Shown here: in pieces, positions 23,863 through 30,300 of the stretch
Position numbering within the stretch: position 1 is the first letter of the stretch
How the letters are laid out: the number at the start of each line of letters is the position of its first letter
Assembly (NCBI GenBank): GCA_934271255.1
Contig: CAKQQS010000001.1
Coordinates: forward strand, 62,001 to 126,000
Direction: 5' to 3'
Length of the DNA: 64,000 nucleotides
Source of the DNA: an uncultured Clostridia bacterium
GTDB lineage: Bacteria > Bacillota > Clostridia > Christensenellales > Borkfalkiaceae
Translations under genes and position numbers: made by a program
The notes under the pieces: generated by a model
Seen by the model: the letters and a program-made list of their open reading frames with translations, nothing else
What the model was told of the DNA's origin: nothing
Databases searched by the model: none

Positions 23863-25404
23863 TTAATACGACTTTTGCAAACGACGGAGAAGAGCAATAC
23901 TCTCTTTCATTGTGTCTTTGCCGAAAATCGCGTCTAGTTGCCCTATAAGTCCTTTTATTTCGTCGCGAATCAGCGCAAGGTTTAAACTTTCAAACTTTCT
24001 GAATACCTTCGTCGCCAAAATGTAATCTATGGCGTCTAATTCTTCGCCGCCGCACGCAACGTAAACGGGAACGAATATCTTAAATTGCTTGATTATACGG
24101 TTACCGAACGCTACTCTGAACCGTTCGATAACGTACTGATCGAGTTTTTCGACGTTGTTTAATATCTCGTCCGAAACGGGATGCTCTTCGACCGCTTTGT
24201 CGTAAAGTGCGGAAAGATGAGAATACGCAATGTGTTTTGCGGGGGTTTCGGGCGCGTCGAACGGTTTGCCTTTGGTGTCAAGATTGATGACGAACGCACG
24301 GTCGTAAACCTTGTCTGATACGGCGAAAGTCGTGTCGTCGTTGTTAGCCGTGCCGACGTAGAACACGTTTTGCGGAATTGCAAGTTTGCCGTCGACCAAA
24401 TGGTCGGGATCGTTGTCCCAAACCGCCGAAACGAGTTGTATCTTCCATTCTTCGGGATCGGGCATTTCAAGTATCGAAAGCATTTCCGCGAAATAATACT
24501 CGACGCGCGCTATGTTCATTTCGTCAAGAACGATTATGTTTATGTCGTCGTTGTAAGACGCTTCGTAAATACGACGCAAAACTTCCGTTTCGTTAAACTT
24601 TTTCGTGAATTCGTTAAAGAATCCGAACAGTTCCGACCGATCTCTCCAAGACGGTTGAACGGACGCTATCGTCGCGTCGTTGTAGAAAAACTTGCCCATC
24701 ATGTACGGTAACGACGTTTTACCCGTACCCGATATACCTTGCAACAATACCATTTTGGTTGCGGAAAGCCCCGCAATCATAAGCCGTATCGTTTTTATTT
24801 CGTAATAAAGTTTGTTCTGACTGCACGCAAAGTTCCTGAGTTCTTCGCATACTTGTTCGAGCGTTACGTCGTTGTCGTAAACGGGCGGTTGATAATAAGT
24901 GTATTTCTCGTCAACCATTGCAAGACGATAAAACCGTTTCGTTTCGTCTGCGCCGGCAGTCGAGTCTTCCGTAATTCCCGCTTCGTCAACCGCTTCGGGG
25001 TTTTCTTCTAACATTTTTTGATAATCGAACGTGGGCGAAACTTTCATTTCGATAATACGCTCTTTTTCGGCAATCGCTTTGTCAAGGTCTTTGTGAAGAT
25101 TCGCTATCTCTTCGAGCAAATCTTCTTGTTTTGTTTTCGACCGACGTATTCTTATCGCCCTTTTTACAAGCAATACGATTAAGAATATAACAGCCGCCCA
25201 AAACACGTAAACTAATATAAACGCAAGGACCGCCAAAATCCAACCGCCTGCCCCGAAATTATTTTGGTACTTTGAAAACAGCCCGAAATATATATCGAAG
25301 CGGAATATTCCTATTATCCCTCTGACTAACGAAACGATTCCTTTCCAAAGATTTCCGAACATCGTCGTTATAAAGGCGAAAAACCAGTTTAAAAATGCGC
25401 TCAT
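23863..25404 (-). CDS. Membrane-anchored McrB-like AAA+ ATPase
   Basis: 513 residues. A hydrophobic segment at about 5-33 and a clear membrane span at about 54-85, then a basic stretch and a coiled coil (about 92-120), a linker, and an AAA+ domain at about 180-490. Walker A is GISGTGKTSLPY (223-234), Walker B IIVLDEMN (290-297), GTANNDDTT stands where McrB has its NTAD-type sensor, and DRAF carries a likely arginine finger. The domain is closest to the McrB/MoxR group, which remodel protein complexes or move DNA. The membrane anchor and secretion-related neighbours argue against a restriction role. Start supported by AAAGGTA. Confidence 0.8.
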   Translation of the reverse strand: MSAFLNWFFAFITTMFGNLWKGIVSLVRGIIGIFRFDIYFGLFSKYQNNFGAGGWILAVLAFILVYVFWAAVIFLIVLLVKRAIRIRRSKTKQEDLLEEIANLHKDLDKAIAEKERIIEMKVSPTFDYQKMLEENPEAVDEAGITEDSTAGADETKRFYRLAMVDEKYTYYQPPVYDNDVTLEQVCEELRNFACSQNKLYYEIKTIRLMIAGLSATKMVLLQGISGTGKTSLPYMMGKFFYNDATIASVQPSWRDRSELFGFFNEFTKKFNETEVLRRIYEASYNDDINIIVLDEMNIARVEYYFAEMLSILEMPDPEEWKIQLVSAVWDNDPDHLVDGKLAIPQNVFYVGTANNDDTTFAVSDKVYDRAFVINLDTKGKPFDAPETPAKHIAYSHLSALYDKAVEEHPVSDEILNNVEKLDQYVIERFRVAFGNRIIKQFKIFVPVYVACGGEELDAIDYILATKVFRKFESLNLALIRDEIKGLIGQLDAIFGKDTMKESIALLRRLQKSY

Positions 25405-25599
25405 AATGTACCTTTCGTGTTAAAAACTCGCTTTTTAGTTTTTAACGGTTATATTTTTCATATTGTTATGAAGTTGCTTTTTGTACTTACAGTAACTTTT
25501 GTCGTATAAGGTTAAAATCGTACGTTGACAATTTCTCCCGTCCGACTTCGTCGCAGGCACGCCTACGCGGTGAAAAGTGTTGGTTTTTTAACAATCCCC

Positions 25600-25800
25600 C
25601 CGTCGGTTTCACCGACACCCCCCTTTACACAAGGCGGGCTTGATATGGGAATGGAAAAACTGTCTTTGCACAGGGCGGGCTTGATAAGGTTTAAGATTAT
25701 TGGAACAGTCCCCCAGCCGACTTCGTCGCCAGCCCCCCTTACACAGGGTGGCCTTGATAAGGGAACAATTTTTATATGGGGCGGGCTTGATATGGGAAAA
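25600..25800. repeat. Palindromic intergenic repeat cluster A
   Basis: Between signal peptidase copy 2 and the ATPase gene. One unit (about 25602-25660) has stem GTCGG/CCGAC, another (about 25704-25763) has CGACTTCGTCG, and two shortened units share GGGCGGGCTTGATA. The joining phrase GATAAGGTTTAAGATTAT is common to clusters A and B; cluster C has a close variant. The sequence before them (25405-25600) holds a degenerate unit but no gene. Confidence 0.85.
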
Positions 25801-25815
25801 TGCAGGGACGCTCGT

Positions 25816-26517
25816 TTATTCGGCGGGGGCGTCGCTGTCGGGAGCGGCGTTCTTTTCCGCTTGTTGTTTCGCTATGTATTCCTGAATGGCAAGTTCTTTG
25901 ATACGCTCTTCGTCTTCGGCGGAGAGTTTTGTCTTTTTGCCTTTAACTTTGCTGACGGTCAATACGAGCATTACTATCTGATATATGAAGAAACACGCCA
26001 AGGGTATTACTACGCATACCAAAAAACCCGTGCTGCTACGCAAAAAGTCGATTACGCTACCGATACCGCTCAACCGCTTGCCCGTCCATTTCGCTTCAAT
26101 CATACTTTTCGATACGGACGCGCCGTCGGGCAGTTCGTTGTGGTCGCCTTTCGTTTGGAAAGTGCCGTCGGCGTTTATCGCAATAATTCTGTGCGAATTG
26201 AGTTCCTTGTTGCCGTCCCCGTCTATATCCATATAAAACGTAATGACGTCGCCGACTTGCAAGTTGTCTTTTTCCGCGTTGGTCAATACCTTGCCGATGA
26301 TAAGGTCGCCTTTATAAAAACCGCCCTTTTCCGCCATAGAGTTCGACTGAACGCATAACCAACACTTGCCGTTGATAACGGGGTACTCTTTGCCGCCCGC
26401 GTTGGACACGAACGCAAATACCGTCATAAGTAACGAAAACGCAAGAAATATCCATAAAAATATATCTACGATTAACTTTGCTACGCTTTTTTTAGTCTTC
26501 TTTTTTGTTTCTGTCAT
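25816..26517 (-). CDS. Signal peptidase I, S26B-like (SipW/ER-like, Ser/His type), copy 2
   Basis: 233 residues. Membrane anchor at about 14-38, catalytic serine in VQSNSMAEKG (about S60), histidine in LNSHRIIAI (about H109) and TKGDHNELPD, then a second span (about 155-185) and an acidic tail. It is clearly a different protein from copy 1, so the locus carries two enzymes of the SipW type. I chose the ATG at 26517, preceded by GGGAGA, over 26571. It is the first gene behind a c-di-GMP-I riboswitch, so its expression should follow the c-di-GMP level. Confidence 0.88.
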   Translation of the reverse strand: MTETKKKTKKSVAKLIVDIFLWIFLAFSLLMTVFAFVSNAGGKEYPVINGKCWLCVQSNSMAEKGGFYKGDLIIGKVLTNAEKDNLQVGDVITFYMDIDGDGNKELNSHRIIAINADGTFQTKGDHNELPDGASVSKSMIEAKWTGKRLSGIGSVIDFLRSSTGFLVCVVIPLACFFIYQIVMLVLTVSKVKGKKTKLSAEDEERIKELAIQEYIAKQQAEKNAAPDSDAPAE

Positions 26518-26710
26518 GTCTTTTCTCCCAAAATAGAGTTGTTGTTTCAGAGTTAAAGTAACTCTACGCATAGTCGTTTTATTATAATTTGTCTATTTCG
26601 TTTTAAAATAAACAAAAAACTTATCTCTTGCGCAAAAAGAGTTTCGCTACGATACAAGTCGCCGTCGCGTTGTTTTACCGCTTTTTCTTAACCTTTTTTG
26701 AAAAACCGCC

Positions 26711-26757
26711 TTAAAATAAAAAACAGCCGTTACAACAAAGAAAGTTGCAACTGGCTG
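26711..26757 (-). terminator. Riboswitch-controlled terminator before signal peptidase copy 2
   Basis: Stem CAGCCAGTTGCAAC / GTTGTAACGGCTG followed by TTTTTTATTTT on the minus strand. Its left arm is the 3' core of the aptamer, so ligand binding and termination exclude each other. Confidence 0.85.
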
Positions 26758-26825
26758 ACTTGCGGAATAAAGTCCCTATAGTTTTGCGTCGCCGTTTTAC
26801 AACGGTTTTGCCCGTATTAGGTATA
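26735..26825 (-). promoter_or_regulatory. c-di-GMP-I (GEMM-I) riboswitch, copy 2
   Basis: On the minus strand: GGGCAAAA, a hairpin CCGTT-GTAA-AACGG with a GNRA loop, then GACGCAAAACTATAGGGAC, a second arm, and GTCAGCCAGTTGC. These are the conserved blocks and order of the class I c-di-GMP aptamer. It stands between a strong promoter and signal peptidase copy 2, the first gene of the ATPase/EAL/GGDEF unit. Confidence 0.9.
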
Positions 26826-26842
26826 ATTATACCTTTTTTTAA

Positions 26843-26872
26843 ATTATAAACCAGCATTTCGCAAAATGTCAA
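26843..26872 (-). promoter_or_regulatory. Promoter of riboswitch copy 2
   Basis: TTGACA (26867-26872) and TATAAT (26843-26848) on the minus strand with an 18-base spacer. Confidence 0.85.
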
Positions 26873-27001
26873 GCATTTCGCGTTGTTTTTACAAATTATT
26901 TACACCGTATGCCGACTTTTGCCCCAAAACCCCGACAAATCGCGCCTTTTTACCGCTTTTTTCGCATAAATCGGGGGGTGTAAGGTTTGAAATTGATATA
27001 G

Positions 27002-27317
27002 ACAATCCCCCCGTCGGTTTCACCGACACCCCCCTTTACACAAGGCGGGCTTGATAAGGGTTAAGATTATAGAAACAGTCCTTCCACCGCTAACGCGGTC
27101 CCCCTTCCCTTACACAGGGGAGGCTTGATAAGGTTTAAAATTATAGGAACAGTCCCCCAGCCGACTTCGTCGCCAGCCCCCCTTTACACAAAGCGAGCTT
27201 GATAAGGTTTAAGATTATAGGAACAGTCCTTCCACCGCTAACGCGGTCCCCCTTCCCTTACACAGGGAAGGCTTGATATGGGAATAATTTTTATACGGGG
27301 CGGGCTTGATAAGGGAA
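27002..27317. repeat. Palindromic intergenic repeat cluster B
   Basis: Four units of about 60 bp at a spacing of about 73 bp (starting near 27002, 27072, 27146 and 27220) plus a shortened one near 27296. Units have one of three inner stems: GTCGG/CCGAC, CGACTTCGTCG, or CCGCTAACGCGG, followed by a second hairpin such as TTCCCTTACACAGGGAA. Units alternate in type. The cluster lies between the promoter of riboswitch copy 2 and the TasA-like gene. Confidence 0.88.
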
Positions 27318-27412
27318 TAATTTTTACACAACGGAGAGAATTATACCCACTTGCGAACAAGTGGGTATATGTATTTTTTTACTTATTGTTTTTTATGTAT
27401 TGTTGTCAGTGA

Positions 27413-28153
27413 TTAGGCATTATCGGCAGAAGTGAACGTCCAGTTAGCCGTGTTCTTGCTTAAATCAACAGCGTTGTTTGCATAGCAGTCGGAATCTTCA
27501 CCTTCAAACCAAAGAAGTAACGCAACGCTATACGCCGTATTGTCTGCTAAACCCGTTACATCGCTAAAAGTAAAGGTAATTGCGGTATCGCCGGTGCTGT
27601 TCGCATCGTTCGACTCATACAATTTTCCGTTGATAATCAAACCCGCTCTCATTGCTTTGTTAAGATTAGACGCTTTGTCACAAGTAACTGTGCAGGAAGG
27701 CGTAATTTTATAAACTCCGTCCGTCTTAGTTTGTTTTCTTGCAATAGTAACGTAACCTACTGCAACGTAACCTTTAACTTTCTCATCAGAAACAGTCGTA
27801 TTTGTAATAGTACCTATTTCTTTCCACGTTGCGCCGGAACCTGCGCTTCCAACGGTTGGGTCAGTAGTGTACGTTTCGGGATATTTTACCGTAACAGTAC
27901 CGGTTGCATCAGTCAAATCGCAAGGAGTAACTGCCGTCGCGCTAACACCTAAATCCGTTACTGCGGTACCCGTGATGCCAGCAAGTTCAACGCTTGCGCC
28001 TTTTGCAATAACAAGGTTAGCGTCGGTCGTTGCCTTAATTTCCATACTGCCTGCGGTAACGGTTTTGTTCATCGAGAACCATGCGTACGTTGACGTACCG
28101 AGCAATGCCGCGGCAAGAGCCAAAGTACAAATTGAAACAATAATTTTCTTCAT
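27413..28153 (-). CDS. Secreted TasA/camelysin-like surface protein 1
   Basis: 246 residues. The N-terminus is a signal peptide ending in LLGTSTYAWFSM, the pattern cut by SipW-type signal peptidases, followed by NKTVTAGSMEIK, typical of the TasA/camelysin family. The mature part is a Thr/Val/Ala-rich beta protein with two cysteine-containing stretches and the C-terminal feature LLLWFEGEDSDCYANN. Family members form extracellular fibres of the biofilm matrix or act as surface proteins. Codon choice differs from the neighbours, with more ACT/ACA/GCA and fewer NCG codons, as in a highly expressed or acquired gene. It is flanked on both sides by repeat clusters. AAGGAG lies ten bases before the ATG. 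Confidence 0.8.
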   Translation of the reverse strand: MKKIIVSICTLALAAALLGTSTYAWFSMNKTVTAGSMEIKATTDANLVIAKGASVELAGITGTAVTDLGVSATAVTPCDLTDATGTVTVKYPETYTTDPTVGSAGSGATWKEIGTITNTTVSDEKVKGYVAVGYVTIARKQTKTDGVYKITPSCTVTCDKASNLNKAMRAGLIINGKLYESNDANSTGDTAITFTFSDVTGLADNTAYSVALLLWFEGEDSDCYANNAVDLSKNTANWTFTSADNA

Positions 28154-28225
28154 TTTTCTTTTTCTCCTTTTGAAAAATAATTTTTTATTCTATATAACCC
28201 TTGCGGGTTTATACCTGTTGAAATA

Positions 28226-28485
28226 AGGTTTGAGATTATAAGAACAGTCCTTCCACCGCTAACGCGGTCCCCCTTCCCTTACACAGGGAAGGCTTAATAT
28301 GGTTTGAGATTATAGAAACAGCCCTTCCACCGCTAACGCGGTCCCCCTTCCCTTGCACAGGGAAGGCTTAATATGGTTTGAGATTATAAGAACAGTCCTT
28401 CCACCGCTATCGCGGTCCCCCTTCCCTTACACAGGGAAGGCTTGATATGGGAATAATTTTGACACAGGGAAGGCTTGATAAGGGT
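28226..28485. repeat. Palindromic intergenic repeat cluster C
   Basis: Three almost identical units of the CCGCTAACGCGG type at a spacing of about 74 bp (near 28242, 28316 and 28390), each with the hairpin TTCCCTT(A/G)CACAGGGAAGG and joined by GGTTTGAGATTATA, then a shortened unit near 28461. They fill the gap between the two TasA-like genes; nothing coding is visible there. Confidence 0.9.
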
Positions 28486-28504
28486 TGGAATTGTCGGGCG
28501 CGAG

Positions 28505-29251
28505 TCAGGTCGACGCGCCGCCGATTATGTTGAACTTCATATCGATTTTGAATTCGCCGCCGATGATGTCGTCCGTACATTCGGGATCGGGACCTTCGAG
28601 CCACATTACTACCGTATATTTCATTACGTCGTCTGGCGCAAAGTCTTCTTTCGTGTCCCACATTATCGTGTTCTTTTCTCTGAAAGGCGTTGTGTTCGGT
28701 TCGGGGACGAAGTTGCCTTTTTCGTCTTTCGTCGACGATATTCTGGCGTAGTCCGTTTTTGTCGTTTCGCCGTCGTTATATTTGGTTATCAGGCGTAATC
28801 TTACCGCTTTTTCTATGTCGAGCGTCATATTTACTATAACTATCGAGTATTCAAACGTTACGGTGCCTTCGCCTGCGTTCTTTAAGTAAAACGTGTAACA
28901 TAAATAGTTGTCGCCGCTGTCGTTACCGTCTATCGCGCCCAAGTCCAGATTGTCGAGCGATTTGCCTTCTATGTTGGTTATGAGTTCGGACGCTTTGCAG
29001 TTAAGCGATGCCGTCGGGTTGGAAAAGTCTTTCGTATCGGACAGCGTTAAACCGTATTGCAAATAGTGGTATTTGTTGACGGATATGGTAAAATCGCCGA
29101 ACTTTGCGTACATTACCGAAATAACGTAAACGAAAACGAGTAACGTTAACAGCAAGGAAATAACCGCCATTATTATTTTTTTGTATCTTTTTTCCCTTTT
29201 TAACTGAGCCGTTCTCTCTTTAAGGGAAAAGTCTACTCTGTTTTGAGCCAT
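28505..29251 (-). CDS. Secreted TasA-like surface protein 2 with SipW-type signal
   Basis: 248 residues. A basic N-terminus of about 25 residues, a hydrophobic segment (about 26-47) and VMYAKFGDFTISVNKYH, which fits the cut site of TasA-like proteins. The mature domain is beta-rich and ends with VVMWLEGPDPECTDDIIGG, close to the WFEGEDSDCYANN feature of protein 1, so the two are relatives. A minor fibre subunit or anchor, like TapA beside TasA, is a reasonable guess. Its ATG overlaps the stop of the EAL-like gene by one base (TAATG), so the two are translated together. Confidence 0.75.
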   Translation of the reverse strand: MAQNRVDFSLKERTAQLKREKRYKKIIMAVISLLLTLLVFVYVISVMYAKFGDFTISVNKYHYLQYGLTLSDTKDFSNPTASLNCKASELITNIEGKSLDNLDLGAIDGNDSGDNYLCYTFYLKNAGEGTVTFEYSIVIVNMTLDIEKAVRLRLITKYNDGETTKTDYARISSTKDEKGNFVPEPNTTPFREKNTIMWDTKEDFAPDDVMKYTVVMWLEGPDPECTDDIIGGEFKIDMKFNIIGGAST

Positions 29252-30018
29252 TATTCTCTCTCTTTAATTATTTCGTCTAAACTTTTCGGTTTTGCCGTCG
29301 TCGACAAAAATCCGTCGCAATCCGTGTTTCTCGTTAACTTTCTATACTTGTCTTCCCCTTCTATAATCACTTCCGACACTACGTTTTTTACAAACGCTAC
29401 GAACGACACGAAAAATCTCGGTTTGTTTCTGTCGTCCGCCCATTCGGTCAAAGTTTTGTCGATATACGCTATATCGGGCGATACTTCGGCTAGTTTGGTT
29501 ACGGTAAAGTCTTTTTCGCCGCAACCCCTTATCGCCGTTTTTACGCCCAACGCTTTAACGTCCGCTATCGCTATTCGCGTTTTTTCTTCGTTTTTGTCTA
29601 AAACGCTTGACGAAAACTCTATACATAGTTTGCTTTTATCGAAACCCGCGTTCTTTTTTAAAATCTCTTTCAGCGTTTCGTAAAAGTCGATTTTTTCGAC
29701 TAAACTCGCGGGGCATTTTATCGATACGAACTTAACGTCTTTGCCGCCCCTTTTAAGCGTTTTTATTACGCGTATCGCGCGTTCCGTCGCGTGGCGGAAA
29801 AACGTTACGCCGCAATTTTTGTCTTCAACGGTGCGTTCGTAAAACTTTTCGTTCATATCCCCTATCAAAAGGGAACGTATCTCTATTTCCGTTCGGTACG
29901 CTATCTCGACGCCGTCTTCAAAGTCGACTATCGGGAAAAAACGAAACTCTATCGGGCGGACGCCCGAATCTATCGCCGAACGCACGTCGCGATTAAATTG
30001 TTCCGACACGTTTGGCAT
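29251..30018 (-). CDS. Catalytically dead EAL-domain protein
   Basis: 255 residues, cytoplasmic, a lone EAL-like domain. FRFFPIVDFEDGVEIAYRTE aligns with the FYQP...EAL start but EAL is TEI. SIKCPASL replaces the Asn-bearing strand, CIEFSSS keeps a glutamate, and AIRGCGEKDF stands where DDFG should be. Loss of these metal ligands means it should not hydrolyse c-di-GMP; it may bind the ligand or a partner. I chose the ATG at 30018, six bases after AAGGAG, over one at 30069 inside the riboswitch hairpin. First gene behind c-di-GMP riboswitch copy 1 and coupled to TasA-like gene 2. Confidence 0.75.
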   Translation of the reverse strand: MPNVSEQFNRDVRSAIDSGVRPIEFRFFPIVDFEDGVEIAYRTEIEIRSLLIGDMNEKFYERTVEDKNCGVTFFRHATERAIRVIKTLKRGGKDVKFVSIKCPASLVEKIDFYETLKEILKKNAGFDKSKLCIEFSSSVLDKNEEKTRIAIADVKALGVKTAIRGCGEKDFTVTKLAEVSPDIAYIDKTLTEWADDRNKPRFFVSFVAFVKNVVSEVIIEGEDKYRKLTRNTDCDGFLSTTAKPKSLDEIIKERE

Positions 30019-30054
30019 TTTTGCTCCTTTACCGAAAAAATTGCAATAAAATAA

Positions 30055-30089
30055 GGACAGCCTTTGCAATTCATTGCAACTGGCTGCCC
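30055..30089 (-). terminator. Hairpin overlapping the end of riboswitch copy 1
   Basis: Stem GGGCAGCC-GTTGCAA / TTGCAA-GGCTGTCC followed by TTATTTTATT on the minus strand. It takes in the aptamer 3' core. The U run is broken, so termination may be partial. Confidence 0.7.
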
Positions 30090-30150
30090 TTTTAAGGACC
30101 CTTTAGCTTTGCGTCCTACGTTTTCACGTAGTTTGCCTAAACATGTTTTT
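30072..30150 (-). promoter_or_regulatory. c-di-GMP-I (GEMM-I) riboswitch, copy 1
   Basis: On the minus strand: AGGCAAAC, a hairpin TACGT-GAAA-ACGTA with a GNRA loop, GGACGCAAAGCTAAAGGGTCC, then GGGCAGCCAGTTGC. All conserved class I blocks are present in order. It controls the dead-EAL gene and TasA-like gene 2, possibly also TasA-like gene 1. Confidence 0.93.
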
Positions 30151-30180
30151 AAACCCGACAAACCGTCAAGTTACGGTTTT

Positions 30181-30209
30181 ATTATATACGTTTACCGCAA
30201 CGTTGTCAA
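30181..30209 (-). promoter_or_regulatory. Promoter of riboswitch copy 1
   Basis: TTGACA (30204-30209) and TATAAT (30181-30186) on the minus strand with a 17-base spacer, both consensus. Confidence 0.9.
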
Positions 30210-30300
30210 CGGTTTTTTTCAATATTTTACGTTTTTTTTGATTTTTTGTCCGAAAATATCGAATATTCGCGCGGGTTTCGTCCGTTAATCCCTAGCGTTT

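Noticed and set aside
21670..25404. McrBC restriction system
   Set aside because: The ATPase has a membrane anchor, the partner shows no visible nuclease motif, and the neighbours are secretion and c-di-GMP genes. I keep only the statement that the AAA+ domain is McrB-like.
25525..26358. Plus-strand frame of 277 codons beginning in repeat cluster A
   Set aside because: It reads through the palindromic repeats and then antisense to signal peptidase copy 2. Repeat-derived artefact.
27340..27370. Hairpin TATACCCACTTG/CAAGTGGGTATA as terminator of TasA-like gene 1
   Set aside because: The T run is on the plus strand side, whereas the gene is on the minus strand, so it does not fit as its terminator.
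27002..28485. Regularly spaced repeats resembling a CRISPR array
   Set aside because: The unit is long and internally palindromic, the joining sequence is itself conserved (GGTTTGAGATTATA type), subtypes alternate and no cas gene is near. These are intergenic palindromic elements.
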